Of a stretch of 64,000 nucleotides of DNA, positions 41,172-52,448 are shown in pieces. Location of the stretch: NCBI GenBank assembly GCA_021401465.1, contig JADDMT010000088.1, forward strand, positions 1 to 64,000. Reading direction: 5' to 3'. This DNA comes from Teratosphaeria epicoccoides (taxonomy: Eukaryota; Ascomycota; Dothideomycetes; Mycosphaerellales; Teratosphaeriaceae). The notes under the pieces are model-generated. The model saw only the letters and a list, made by a program, of their open reading frames with translations. It was not told the DNA's origin and ran no database searches. The position numbers and the translations under genes are program-made. Each line of letters begins with the position of its first letter. Position 1 is the stretch's first letter.

Positions 41172-42476
41172 ATGGAAATGAGGATCTCTTCAATTCTGAA
41201 TTCCACTGATGACGTAGAGGGCCGAACCTCGAAAGTCCAACTTCCTCCTCTACAGGCACACAGAGCCGCGCTCTCAATACACTCGCGTAACCTGAGCAGT
41301 TGCTCATCGACGCCCAGTCTCTCTCCACAGACGCCGCCGCTGGTTCGGAGCGACTCCAGCGACTCGCGCGGCTTCCAAACCCCGTCTCCCTTGACGCCGT
41401 CGTTTGGTACCTTCGAACAGGCAGTGTATCATCCCAAGACTCAGGCCCTGCCAGTCAAGCAACATCGCCGACTTTCATCGTGCATCGCGTCGCAATCCTG
41501 CCGGAAGATGGACGATCCGAATGGATCCATGTATCCGCCCATTCCAGACGCGACCGGAGGCATGCCGTCGGCCTACCCTATGCCAATGCCACAGCTGTCC
41601 ATGCAGCCCATGCAACAGCCGCAGCAGCAGCAGCAGCCGCCTTATCGGTCTTCCAATTCACCTGCATCGGAACCTTCACGCGTGTCAAATGTGTCGGCGA
41701 CGTCAAACACGAAAGTGCAGCCGAAGAAGAACCAATATCCTTGCCCAATGGCAAAACAAGTCGGCTGCACTGACTTCTTCACTACTTCTGGTCACGCGGC
41801 ACGTCATGCCAAGAAGCACACGGGCAAGAAGGACGCCTTCTGCCCCGAATGCAATAAGGCATTCACCCGCAAGGATAATATGGAACAGCATCGCCGGACC
41901 CATCAAAATGGTCGCGGCGGATCACGCTCCAGCAACAACGACGATTCGTCCAAGGTGAAGAAGACTACCAAAGCATCGTCCAAGAAGGCTTCCACAATCA
42001 AGGCCGAGCCACAGCAACTCGAGGCAGCAATTGAGCAAGAACTGTCAGAGCAGCAACCGGCGTCGATGGGACAGGTTCAGCCACAGATCATTCCCCAACA
42101 GGCCCAGATGCAGCAGCCTATGATGCTCGATCAAGCAATGATGATGCCGCCATCAGCATCCGGGCCGTATTTTATCGGCGGTGGTATGGACACTGGGCCA
42201 GTGCCGTCACTGCCAATGGCGATGCCCGACCTTGCTAGCATACGACCCCAGCTCCAACGCTCTCAGCCTGGCAACAGTCTTGAATTCATGCCAACTGCAA
42301 ACATGATCAACGACCCAGATGCTCTCCACTTCTCGTACCCATCGCCAGGCTTGTCTAATGGGCTCAACAGCCTAGCTCTAGCTGCATGCGAACACAGGAG
42401 GTTATCTGAGGAGAAGTCGCAATCAAGGAGTCCGCAAGAGACGCCGCAAGAAACACCACAGGAACAGTCGCCATAG
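41172..42476 (+). CDS. C2H2 zinc-finger transcription factor
   Basis: The 434 aa single-exon protein has two C2H2 fingers in the middle (residues about 185-245): CPMAKQVGCTDFFTTSGHAARHAKKH and CPECNKAFTRKDNMEQHRRTH, separated by the linker TGKKDAF. The first finger has the long C-x5-C-type spacing with FTTSGHAARH seen in FlbC-like and related fungal regulators. The N-terminus (MEMRISSILNSTD) resembles the short activation motif of that group. Flanking parts are Gln-, Pro- and Met-rich, with a polyglutamine run (PQQQQQPP), consistent with activation regions. The exact family member is not assigned. The ATG at 41178 is an alternative start. Long gene-free flanks suggest complex regulation. Confidence 0.88.
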   Translation: MEMRISSILNSTDDVEGRTSKVQLPPLQAHRAALSIHSRNLSSCSSTPSLSPQTPPLVRSDSSDSRGFQTPSPLTPSFGTFEQAVYHPKTQALPVKQHRRLSSCIASQSCRKMDDPNGSMYPPIPDATGGMPSAYPMPMPQLSMQPMQQPQQQQQPPYRSSNSPASEPSRVSNVSATSNTKVQPKKNQYPCPMAKQVGCTDFFTTSGHAARHAKKHTGKKDAFCPECNKAFTRKDNMEQHRRTHQNGRGGSRSSNNDDSSKVKKTTKASSKKASTIKAEPQQLEAAIEQELSEQQPASMGQVQPQIIPQQAQMQQPMMLDQAMMMPPSASGPYFIGGGMDTGPVPSLPMAMPDLASIRPQLQRSQPGNSLEFMPTANMINDPDALHFSYPSPGLSNGLNSLALAACEHRRLSEEKSQSRSPQETPQETPQEQSP

Positions 42477-45400
42477 ACTCGGCTACTGAATCTTGGTTTT
42501 GGCGGACATGAGTAACGTCAATTGTTATTTCCTGGCTTGAGCATAGGACTTTTTCAGCACAGATATCCAGGGCGGCCTTTTGGCGCATTCGTGGGAGGTT
42601 TTCCGCTCCGTACGGCGGGTGACTGCGTTGGAACCACGACGTTTGCAGCGATGTACTCTGGCAATCACCGGCGTCCGTGACTTGGCGGGATGTATTACAG
42701 ATTGGGCTGAGCGCCGTGCTCAAAGGGGATACACAGACGACAGCAGACAACGTGCATTCGGTGGGATTGGGCATTGGTCTCAAGCTGACAGGCATGGCAT
42801 CTCAGTGTCCGTGAACGGCTGCCGAGCGCCTCAGTAAAGTATGTTTACAGATGCAACGAGCAATGTTCTGTGCTTCACTTCGATTTCCACTACATTCTGT
42901 ACGCGCTGTAAGCTGGTCGAAATGAGGAGATGAAGTCGTAAAGACCCTGGATCGACATGCACTTCTGTTAAGGGTCTCTTACCAAATGGAGTAGCACTTC
43001 GCATCTCAAAGTGCACCTCATGCTATGACTGGATTCTATTGTTTCATTGATCCAATTGGCTCTTTTGCGAGGACGCTGGATCCACTAACCCTCCATGAGG
43101 CGTTCCAGGACGCGCTTCATCCCTCTTGCAGTCAAGATTACGCAGGCACGATCACACGAAGAGGCTCCGCAAACATACCACAGTTGCTAACCAGCCACTG
43201 TTGGCTGAAAGCAATAAACCACGACCGAGTCTCTGTTGCACCACGCCTCGTTCCGCGATTTAGCCAGCCGAGGCCACTGCTTTTGCTCTCGTCAGGCCTC
43301 AACAACGGCGCAAGCTGCGGACCAACAGGAGACTCAAGCTGCAACATCATTATTACATGTACCCACGCCAGCATTGACCGTCCCTCGCCGATGAATGGAG
43401 ACAGCCGGACACGAACGCTCGCCACACACTTCGCTGTCGCTCATGCCGCATGACGCAGGGATCTTCTGTGACTGTCTCAGGTGATGTTATAGCATTAGGT
43501 CATCGACTCCCTGACTCTTCAGCCACAGTTTCGAGTACCCAGCATGCACTTCTCGCATAAGAACAATGACCGGCATGTCACCGGAGGGGTCTCCGGGATC
43601 TCAGCCTTGTCGGGTCCATGGCTTTGTCTGCATTGGGCGACCGAGACTTGGCTACGGACGCAGCGCCTGCCTCCGAAGGTTGCAGTTACTTGCTACAGCA
43701 CACCCTGGCGGGATTCAGGTTGCTACCGCCGCGTCGCAAGCGATATGTAGGTAGATCCAAGCCCAATAGCAAGCGATACCAATCGCTTCACCGCAAGACA
43801 CACCACGACATAGGCGATCTCGCCGAAAACTGCAGACAATTTAGCTATGGCAATGTCACGCGCAGGCCGTGTGAACATCAAGTCCTTTACCTGCATGCGA
43901 GTCGCATGAAAGCCTGGGCTGGGCATCGTCCCAATCTTGGCCTCAACGATAGTGACCTCAAGCTCCACTGCGTGTTTGTCTGTCAATCGCGCCTCCAAGT
44001 CGCATAGAGGGCCCTCCAAAGGACGTACTCGGGACTCCAAGCCCATGGTATGGCACGATGAGTTGTGCGGTGGGACGATCTACGAGCTGTAGCGCCGGGC
44101 ATTACTCACACACAGGCCCAGCTGTAAGCGCCTGAGCCCCACATCGCGAACAATGCCCGTTCGACTTCTTCACGTGTGGCCTACGATGAGTGGTCTCATT
44201 CATTGCACTGGGACTTGACTTTGCAGGCAATCGTAGTTGTGTTACCTTGCCCGATTCTGAAAGCACCTCTCATCATTGTGGCTCTTCGGCACTCCAATCG
44301 CTTTGGAAATGTTGCAAAGTAAATTCTTGCGGAGTCGCAGTGGGGATTACACGTTCCATCAATGTGAAAAGTGTCAGAAGTTCTGGAGCAGATGGGTCAT
44401 CGGGCCACAGAAGACGAGAAACGAAGAATACGGACTCATCTGAGCAGTTTCGACATAACTTCCTCGCATCAGCACGAAGCATCGTCGACGAGGTGTGAGT
44501 TTGGGAGGGTTGAGTAAACACACAGCACGCCATTGGCAATAGTCATCGCCATGGCTCCAACTACAAAATTGGTGCCGCAGCTGGCTGTTCGCAGAATGCA
44601 TGTAATTGCTGTCTAGACAGGAATGGCTACAGTACACAGGCGCAATTGAATGCGTTGGTAACATCGCGATTAACGACCAGGTCTATCGAACTTGCCATTT
44701 GAAAGATTGAAACGCGCATTCGAAGAGCATTTGCACCGATTGATCCACGCAGGACGACAACCTTCCTGCTATGATGAACCAGCTTGCCGACGATGGAATG
44801 CACTCGCAACTCGCCTGCGCCGGGCCCACCCTCCGACTTGGCCACCTAATCGGCCCTCACTCACTAATGCTTTCTGGTCTGTCAGACGCAAGCGACTTCG
44901 CGAATGCCTCGCGATGCTTTTGCAAAACGTGAAAATAGACCGAAGTTAATTCAAGCAAATTTGTTGCCACTAGTACGGCATGACTCGCATGACAGATCAA
45001 TTGCCAACTTTTCTTCTCCATCCCGTGTAATGTCGAGCTCGCACGTCTAGAGATGCTGATCAAAAGTGCTGTTTCGCTATGTCACATGAAACTGAAGGAT
45101 ATGTTCTGAAATGCGAGTCATAAGTTGGGACTGCGCAAAGAACGAGCTACTGACCCGTTATCCCGTGCGAGACATGTTGCCGATTTGGAGCTGCAATGAA
45201 TCCTTAGATTCAACTGTACTTGATTCATGTTCATCCCCACCTCACGGCGCGGCGGCGGCTTAGTCTTATCATGTCGGCCCATAAGGTGTGTTGTCTCATA
45301 GCCTTGCGCCGCCCAAGTGAATGCCAGATCCACGCCAGCCCTTTTCGCCAGGCTAGATCGCTCTGCGTGCGGACAGGTGTTTTATGCGTCGGAAAGACAT

Positions 45401-45550
45401 GCTTGCCATCGCGTGCAAACGGGCTGATCAAAGGATTTGCACCTCGCCATGCTTTCTGTCTTGGGTCATCCTATTGACCAATAACTGCCAAACGCCGCGC
45501 TATGCATGTCTTGCCGCCTTTTCGACACCCATGACCATCATACCCATCCC
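42477..45550. other. Gene-poor region, nothing recognised
   Basis: About 3.1 kb, the longest gap in the window outside the transposons. Many 60-140 codon frames overlap on both strands, none with motifs, splice-supported extensions or protein-like composition. Base composition is near that of the rest of the window, so this is not RIP-type DNA. Noncoding RNA or lineage-specific genes cannot be excluded. Confidence 0.5.
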
Positions 45551-46733
45551 TCATACCGCCTCGCCTGGCAGCAAATTTCCCCTAACACTGAACATCTTTC
45601 CTGACACAACCGCAGAAAAGCCGTCCACTTGACGGGAATATTGCTCGATCTGCCTCCCCACCAGCATGGCCTCCAACCTCGACGGCTCCGAGGGCAGCTT
45701 GAACAACTTCTGCCACTCGTCTTCGGGCAATGGCGCCTGCTTCTGCTGTGCTCTAAGCTGGTTCTCCTGCTTCCTCTTCTGCTGCCACTGCTGGATCTTC
45801 GCCTCTTCTCTCGCCTTACTTCTCTGGTAGTACTGCGCGTTGTTCTGCTCAGTCTGATGCTGCTCAATCGAGTCAAGTAATTGATCGCAGGTCTTCTCCA
45901 GAAATGGGTCGATGCTCAAGTCTAGTGACTCCAGGTTTGGTGCGAGTGGGTTCGTCGAGACTGACGGGTCGTGTGAGAGCTCGGCGAGCGAGGTCGGGAA
46001 GTCGAGAGGCTTCGATGGCGGAGTAGAGGGTATTTGGTGGAGGTATGAGGTGAGGAGGTGAGAGTTCTGGACAACGATCGGGACCTCGACGAGGATGTCT
46101 TGGTAGCGGAGGTTATTCTTTTGGATGCTGCAATCCTAAAGTCAGTCGTGGCTCTGTTCAAAGTCACATTTCGCTTGTTTGTGCATACCTCTCGGTCGTG
46201 AACTTGCCCTCCTTGAAGGCAACCATGAAAGTGGGGCTCAGTCTGTACGCCTTCAAGTTCAAGCCACCAGCGCTGCTCCTGCTGACATCGAACAACAAAG
46301 CCACCGTCTTTTCGTCCTGGGTTCTCTGGTAAAAAGCCTGGTTCTCCACGAAAGCCTGGGTCACAAAGTTTCCCATGGAGCAGCTCATATACCAACCCAC
46401 ATTCTGCGCATCCACGTTGACTTCCCGCAAGTACTTTATCATCTCAGTCTGGTACAACACGCTGTTCTTCGCTCTCGGTGCGGCCAGAGCCAGCGCGGCC
46501 TGGTCTGCCTGGTGGTATGGGTCTGCTGGGTTCGAGGCGGCTGCGTCGGGACTGGATGCCGGGAACGGGAATGAGTTGGTGATCTCGAGCTTGCTGCCAT
46601 TTTCCATGCCAACGAGGGCGCCAGTGGCAGGCGTCGGGAAGGCAGTGGTGCTATGCTTGATAATGCGCATCACCACGAGCGCAGAGAGCAAGATCTCGCT
46701 GATGGGTGAGCTGGTGATGGGTGCGTTCGCCAT
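45551..46733 (-). CDS. EIF3H: Translation initiation factor eIF3 subunit h
   Basis: eIF3h is an MPN-fold, non-catalytic subunit of the eIF3 complex that helps recruit mRNA to the 40S ribosome; it is present in filamentous fungi and absent from budding yeast. Exon 1 (46189-46733) encodes the MPN domain (ALVVMRIIKHSTTAFPTPATGALVGM, NVGWYMSCSMGNFVTQAFVENQ, VALLFDVSRSSAGGLNLKAYRL). Intron 46128-46188 (GTATGC..TTGCAG) joins AG to C. Exon 2 (45551-46127) has VEVPIVVQNSHLLTSYLHQ, a coiled region (YQRSKAREEAKIQQWQQKRK) and the end GNLLPGEAV. Total 373 aa, close to the family size. JAMM zinc ligands are not conserved, as expected for this subunit. Confidence 0.93.
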
Positions 46734-47665
46734 AATGGGTGATGCTTCTATTACGCTGCGACTCGACAGGTGGATTTCAGGAGCAGGTCGGAGGAGATTC
46801 GTGTCGGCGGCGTTAATGCGATCGTTGTGCTGGTCTAGAAATTCGTCTGCACAGGTGGACCGTGGGAGGAGTTCTGCCGAAGTGCTTCCGAGAGCGATAT
46901 CGACAAGCCAAGCTTAAATGTTCGACTGCTCTTTCCCTCTTGCATGGCTGTGCACGATCAAACAGCTCGCCATTCGCTTCATGATAATTTCCACGGAAGG
47001 ATTGCTGCGCACTGAATTACTGCTACCGAACGTCTGCCAGTGGCGAACGATATGTGCAACCCAGCACAAGCTCAACTCAGGTCCTGAAAACCATATTCAC
47101 ACGCAGCAAAGTCATTTGCTTGATAAGCACCGGGATGAACAAGCATAACGGGCTACAGTGCACGAACACGTCGCGTCTACCCTCGGGAGATGTCTGCGTC
47201 GGGTTCTGATCTGTAGGACGGTGCTAAGTGATGCTCTGCTCGATTGACAAGCTAATTCGGGACACTGCCACCAAGAAGTCAACGATTTGGCCGGTCAAGC
47301 TGTTACCTCAGCAGCGGTAGCTGTACACCAGTCGTGTCAGATTGTCGATAGCTCTATTGACTCATAGAACCAGTTAACCAGCGTCAGGACAGTAGGCTAC
47401 ACCCACCGCGGGGTACGTCATGGCAAGCATTGCATCACGGTATAGACGTACATGTATTTCAGCTAAGGTTCCAGCTCCACTCACTCCACTCCCTTTTCGC
47501 TACTTGGGTTCGATGTACAGGTCCATCTATCTGGCCAAAGCAGGAAGAGTAATCTCGCAAACATATTAAAATTGGTTCCGTTGGCAGAGCTCTTGCAAAG
47601 CACCTGGCACCGGCTATTCCAAATTCTCAGTGCCTAGTGTTCGAGTACTCCGGCGCTTCGCTACA
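46734..47665. other. Divergent promoter region, nothing else recognised
   Basis: About 930 bp between eIF3h and the GST gene. A GTCAACGATTTGG/GGTCAAGCTG pair near 47279 recalls the dispersed GTCAAC words. No coding sequence is claimed. Confidence 0.45.
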
Positions 47666-48487
47666 ATGTCCACCAACAGAACCAAACAAGATCTGGACGC
47701 CAATCAAGGCGGTGATCCCAACAAGAAGACTTACAACAAACAAGCCACCGGACTCGCTTTCGAAACCGCTCAAGCCCACTCAAACGGATCTGAATTCATC
47801 ATCTACGGCAGCTGTTTTTGTCCCTTTGTACAACGTGTCTGGATCTCACTCGAGCACAAGGGCCTAGATTATCAATATGTCGAGGTCGATGTGTACAGGA
47901 AGCCGCAGCTGCTGCTTGACATTAACCCCAGAGGCCTCGTACCAGCTTTGCGACATGGAGACTGGGGGTGCTATGAGAGTACAGTGTTGATGGAATATCT
48001 CGAGGATTTGAACGAAGGGAGAGCATTGTTACCAAAGGATCCGAAGTCAAGGGCGGAGTCGAGGTTGTGGTCTGATCATATAAACCGCCACATCATCCCA
48101 GTCTTCTACAGGTACCTACAAGCGCAGGATGCCAAGGACCAGGCGAACTACGCGAGAGACATGACGGATCAGATCGCGAAACTCGTCTCTGCCGCTTCCC
48201 CCACTGGCCCATACTTTTTAGGATCGGAGATGAGCTTCGTAGACGTGCAAATGGCGCCGTGGGTGGTAAGGTTGGAGAAAGTGCTGAAGCCTTATAGGGG
48301 ATGGCCAGATCCGGAGCCCGGCAGCAGGTGGGAGAAGTGGGTGCGAGCGATTGAGACGAATGAGGCTGTAAAGAAGACAACGAGCGATGACCAGCTGTAC
48401 CTCGACTCGTACGAAAGGTACGCGGAGAACAGGCCGAACACGAGTGAGGTGCAGAGGGCAGTCAACAGCGGTACCGGTTTGCCTTGA
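47666..48487 (+). CDS. Omega-class glutathione S-transferase
   Basis: Cytosolic GST of 273 aa, single exon. The thioredoxin-fold N-terminal domain has FIIYGSCFCPFVQRVW with the catalytic Cys of the CPF motif, then KPQLLLDINPRGLVPALRHG and the glutathione-binding ESTVLMEYLEDL. The helical C-terminal domain has LWSDHINRHIIPVFYRYL and GPYFLGSEMSFVDVQMAPWV. Omega GSTs act as thiol transferases and dehydroascorbate reductases rather than classic conjugating enzymes. The ATG at 47666 (MSTNRTKQDLD) is chosen; the upstream in-frame codons lack an ATG. Confidence 0.9.
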   Translation: MSTNRTKQDLDANQGGDPNKKTYNKQATGLAFETAQAHSNGSEFIIYGSCFCPFVQRVWISLEHKGLDYQYVEVDVYRKPQLLLDINPRGLVPALRHGDWGCYESTVLMEYLEDLNEGRALLPKDPKSRAESRLWSDHINRHIIPVFYRYLQAQDAKDQANYARDMTDQIAKLVSAASPTGPYFLGSEMSFVDVQMAPWVVRLEKVLKPYRGWPDPEPGSRWEKWVRAIETNEAVKKTTSDDQLYLDSYERYAENRPNTSEVQRAVNSGTGLP

Positions 48488-50419
48488 AGTCCGCGGTCTG
48501 TGAGCGTCTGCGCGACCTACAGACGCACGACACTGATTTACGTTGGCTACCCGAAGCAGCATTCAGGTCCTGTCTTGACCATCCTCTGGCCCGACGTCCA
48601 TGCTGCATATAAGGCCCATTCGGCTTGAGGGCTGCCGTGCACCAAATGTGGAGTCTCATAATATGACATTTTTCATTGTGACTGCCAGCTCATTTCTTCC
48701 GCGAACGTGCTCTGCTGTGACTACAGTTCAGCATTTCCAGTCCCAGATAACTGAGTGTTCTGCATGGTCTCTTGGCAAGATCGTACGAAAGGTCGGTCTT
48801 TTTGTTCTGTTGGGATATAGTTCGCGGCGAGTGGGAGGAACTGCCGCCAAGTTCGTCAAGGCAGTGGCCGGGAGTATGATTGAGGAATATCCTGTTACGC
48901 ACGGAACTGCGAACAGACTTTAGATAAAGCAAGCGGGGCCTCCATTCGCATCTATTATTTGTTGCTAGCGTTGGTAAGAGAGTCAGCAGCACTCCGCCAA
49001 CTGCTTCGACTTTTGGACTTTTGAGCTCCACTTTCGACGCGCAATCGTTGAGTTTATGCATTTATGCTTCGTGCAACGGGGAATTGAGCTCGCAAGATGG
49101 ACCAATTCAGCACACTATAACAGAGTGGCTCGAGCCTCAGAGCGTGAGCCCTGGAGAATCCTTGTCACCTGCCTCACGAGCCGCCGCACCGTTACATGTT
49201 GATCCCTCACTGCTAAGCACCAAATGCGGCGCATGAGAGCTTCAACATGGCATCCACATGCGTCGTGGAGGCATTGACCAACAACCTGCACGCAGCCTTC
49301 AAGACAGCGAACGTCCCAGGATCACCTCCCAAGTCGCTTGATCAGTTTCCCGAGTCCTTCGCAGAATGCATCCCTAGAGCTGTGTTGCATTCCCAGGTAT
49401 CATGCTCCGCATTCATCGCCGCCTTTAAATCTACGCCGGCTCCTCAGATCAGACAAGACCACTTCTCACAAAATGCTCGACCTCACATTCTCCTGGCCCG
49501 GCGCCTTAGTCGGCCAAGAGGTCTGAGCTGGTCGCTTTGGCCTTGTTGATGAATTTCGCTATACAGCTGCCGGTGGCGATGTGAGGAGTCGGGTTCGCGA
49601 CAGCCACGGCTGAAGACTGGACGAAGCGTGGGTAGAGTCTAGATGATCGTCGTGTATCGTTTGTTGCAATTGACGTGTGCAGGACCTCGCGCGAGGAATG
49701 CGGCTATTGTGCATAAAATGTTTGATTGTGTTATAAGCAAGAAGAAGGTCCGCAATTTAAGGAGAGTATTGAGATGTGATGTGAATTGAGGCTTACAAAA
49801 TCAGTCATTGTGAATTGTCCACGCTCACCTTCAGTGAGTTACCTCTCCGGCTGTACCAACTCATCACCGCACCTCCATCATCGGACCTCAATCACCGCAC
49901 CTCCGTCACCGCACCTCCGTCACCGCACCTCCGTCACCGCACCTCCGTCACCGCACCTCCGTCACCGCACCTCCATCCCCGTTCCCCTCCCCCTACTTTG
50001 CACCCCTCCCCCTACTTTGCACCCCTCCCCCTACTTTGCACCCCTCCACCTAATTTGTACCCCTCGCTACTGACCAGCGTAAAAAGGCGACGTCATCATA
50101 AACTCGGAGTCTGTTCCGCCAACGTCTTAGCTTCTCATCATACACAATCGCCTTAATGCCGCCCCCACTTCCCGCCTCCATCTCCTGAATCGGGTCGCTC
50201 TCAGCAATCTCCCGATCACGCGCCTCTTTGATTCCTTCGTGGTGGGAAATAGCACGTGCAACGCGGTCGTCTCAATGGGGCTTGCACTGAGGACCAAGGA
50301 TCAGAGCGTCTTCTAGAGCTTTGGCATCTGCGAGGCAAGGAGTGCTTAGCCTGCACATTCTGCTGCTCGGCTCCATGGAGAGTCACACCCATGCATGTAT
50401 GAAGTGGTGACATCACTGT
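48488..50419. other. Intergenic region containing a compound minisatellite
   Basis: About 1.9 kb without a convincing gene. The one clear structure is the tandem repeat at 49862-50066. Frames read through that repeat (Pro/His-rich) are not considered genes. Confidence 0.5.
49862..50066. repeat. Compound minisatellite: 14-bp and 19-bp tandem repeats
   Basis: From about 49862 to 49977 a 14-bp unit, CACCGCACCTCCGT, is repeated about eight times (first copies imperfect). It is followed at about 49983-50066 by about four copies of a 19-bp unit, CACCCCTCCCCCTACTTTG, the last one diverged. Both units put all pyrimidine-rich sequence on the plus strand and share CACC/CCTCC. Confidence 0.92.
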
Positions 50420-50908
50420 TCATCCGCTCCTTCGCAGCCTCCCAGACTCGAGCGTCCCATCATGTCCATACAACATCTCGGCCAGATCACCTCTCGTCTC
50501 GAGCCCTGGCTCCCTAAAAAAGCGCATCACGTCCTCCGTACCGGTTCCCGTAGCCGCAATCCCCACCCTCAGGTCACCGTAGAATGGTGCGCCCTCCGGC
50601 AGAACAGAATCAGAATTCTCGAAAGACGTACCTATATCATTACCCACATCATACGTGGGCTCATCAAGCAGATCGACGACGTCTTGGCCGTCTTGCGGCT
50701 GCTGCAGGAATGTGTTGCGGCCGGAATCGTGGTCTTGTTGTTCATACGGAATGTGGTAGTCAGGCGGGCGGGAGTCGACAGCGTGGGGAATTTTTGTGGC
50801 TGAAGCTAAAGGGCTAGGCCGTTGTTCGGTGTTGTCAAAGAGCGGGGTCCTGGTGGCAGGGGCAGAGGTAAGTGAGGGGACGACGGTGGATGAGGATGTT
50901 TGGCCGAC
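50420..50908 (-). CDS. Unassigned open frame, possible 3' exon of PEX20
   Basis: A minus-strand frame is open for 162 codons from just after a TAG at 50911 to a TGA at 50420. It has protein-like composition: PLFDNTEQRPSPLAS, DVVDLLDEPTYDVGND, GAPFYGDLRVGIAATGTG, GDLAEMLYGHDG. Its first ATG is late (50647). It lies just downstream of the PEX20 frame on the same strand, with a CTGCCACCAG acceptor-like site near 50863. It may be the last exon of PEX20 (which would then lose its own stop by splicing) or a separate gene with an unseen start. No domain is recognised. Confidence 0.35.
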   Translation of the reverse strand, partial: VGQTSSSTVVPSLTSAPATRTPLFDNTEQRPSPLASATKIPHAVDSRPPDYHIPYEQQDHDSGRNTFLQQPQDGQDVVDLLDEPTYDVGNDIGTSFENSDSVLPEGAPFYGDLRVGIAATGTGTEDVMRFFREPGLETRGDLAEMLYGHDGTLESGRLRRSG

Positions 50909-50978
50909 CTACTTAGTGATGGTGGTCAGCCCATGTTTTAGTGTGACGGCGTATGTTGGTGCAGGTGATGAGGAATGG

Positions 50979-52142
50979 CTAGTGAATAGGTGATTCCCAA
51001 GAGTCAAATCTATGGTCTATGCGGCAGCCAGGAACTTTGCAGATGTGTGTGTCGAAATGATGCACATCTGACATCGGCGTGCTCCCTCCCGAGCCGTAGC
51101 TACTGTCGTGCGGCGAGTCTGAACCCGCAGTCTTCATGGTTGGAGTGTAGGTCATGCCAGCCAGGTTGCGTGCGTGATTGTGCGACCAGAGAGGTACAGA
51201 GGGAATACTGACAGTCTCTGTCTCTACCATCTTGTCACCTTCCACCTTGACCTCCCTATCCGCAAGCTTCCTCATCAAGCCCAAAAATTGGCTGTTCTTG
51301 AACTTATCTGTCTGATTGTTCTGCACCTTCTGCAAGAGCTCTAGTGCTGTGGCTGCTAGTGCGTCATCTTCACGCTGCTTCAGCTGCTCTTGCGACTGTT
51401 CTGCCGGCACGCCAACAGCGGTCTCATCCTGCATCGTGGGCTCGCTTTGAAGTAGGTCTCTTGCATCATGCTCGGAGAATATCCTGTCGACGACTTCCTG
51501 GGCATATCCCTCAACCTCCTCCTGTGACATCTTGCTGGCCTGCCTCTCATCCACCATCACATCATTCTTCGCCTGATCAAACGCAGCTGCGAATGCCGCA
51601 TCATCATACTCCTCCATCACCGGCTCTTTGCCCTTGGCCGACTGCACGTTCGGCTGGAGAGCTGGCTGCTGGTGGGCGAACTGACTCTGAAAGCGTGGTT
51701 GATAGCCATATCTTGCCTGCTGCTGAAAGACAAGCGGAGTAGGAGAGGCAGTCTGTTGTGCTCGTGGTGCTTGTTGCGCGAGATTCTCTCTAAAGCCCTG
51801 CACCCAAGTGGCTTTGCCTTGTTGCTGCTGATGGATGGGCGAAAGCGATATCTGCATGCGCTGGAAGTCTGTCGCCCATGATGGCTGTTGCTGAGCCCCA
51901 GCGAATGAAGCCTGCTCAGATTGCGGGAATGACTGGAAGTGCTGGAGCTCTGGCGCTGGCAGACCGGCCTGGAAAGCCTCAAACTCGGAATCCAACAGTC
52001 CAGTGTGAGGATCGTGAGACCGAAAGCCTTGCGCAGGCGAATGGAGAGAGGTGAGGCGGTCTTGTTGAAGCGTGCGATTGAGGGAAGACTGTTTCGTGAA
52101 TTGCTGGAGTGGATTCGATGGTCCACACAATGCGTCTGACAT
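50979..52142 (-). CDS. PEX20: Peroxin 20, PTS2 import co-receptor
   Basis: Pex20 works with Pex7 to bring PTS2 cargo into peroxisomes in filamentous fungi and Yarrowia. The start MSDALCGPSNPLQQF holds the conserved N-terminal Cys that is ubiquitinated for recycling. Two WxxxF motifs that bind the docking complex are seen (WATDFQRM, WVQGF). The conserved region before the C-terminus (FKNSQFLGLMRKLADREVKVEGDKMVE) contributes to Pex7 binding. From the ATG at 52142 the open frame gives 387 aa. The segment after MVETET (a GTCAGT lies there) looks less conserved, so the 3' end may be spliced to the open frame at 50420-50908. The frame extends upstream to 52163, but MSDALC is the standard start. Confidence 0.85.
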   Translation of the reverse strand: MSDALCGPSNPLQQFTKQSSLNRTLQQDRLTSLHSPAQGFRSHDPHTGLLDSEFEAFQAGLPAPELQHFQSFPQSEQASFAGAQQQPSWATDFQRMQISLSPIHQQQQGKATWVQGFRENLAQQAPRAQQTASPTPLVFQQQARYGYQPRFQSQFAHQQPALQPNVQSAKGKEPVMEEYDDAAFAAAFDQAKNDVMVDERQASKMSQEEVEGYAQEVVDRIFSEHDARDLLQSEPTMQDETAVGVPAEQSQEQLKQREDDALAATALELLQKVQNNQTDKFKNSQFLGLMRKLADREVKVEGDKMVETETVSIPSVPLWSHNHARNLAGMTYTPTMKTAGSDSPHDSSYGSGGSTPMSDVHHFDTHICKVPGCRIDHRFDSWESPIH

Positions 52143-52448
52143 GTTCGCGGTGGTTCTCTGCACGGGGAGAGCAATGGACGATGGTATGTACGTACAAGAA
52201 AGGAACGCTCACATGCTCACCCTCATGCAAAGGTCATGTCCGGTATTAAATATCGGCTCGCAGGTCGGTCTTTGAGTCAGGTGGGCCTCGGCTTCATCTG
52301 ACGTCGGCCTACCTTCCTCACGTCTCACGTGCGTGGATCACAGATGGAATAACACGTAGGCCGAGAAACAATCTGGAGCTCCTCGATGTGTCCGTCCTCG
52401 ATGTGCCCGTAATCCCACCACCTTGATCCCTCCACACACCTCGCCACC
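52143..52448. other. Divergent promoter of PEX20 and SEC13
   Basis: About 300 bp between two divergent starts. It contains CTGACGTCGG near 52299, a CRE/ATF-like TGACGT core, and CACGTGCGTGG near 52327, an E-box-like CACGTG. Both are short and unproven. Confidence 0.35.

Noticed and set aside
45118..45632. Short frames near 45.1-45.6 kb on both strands
   Set aside because: They overlap each other, have no motif, and part of them lies under the 3' end of eIF3h.
49786..50156. Two Pro/His-rich plus-strand frames across the minisatellite
   Set aside because: The open frame follows from the tandem repeat lacking stops in several frames. No start context or domain is present.
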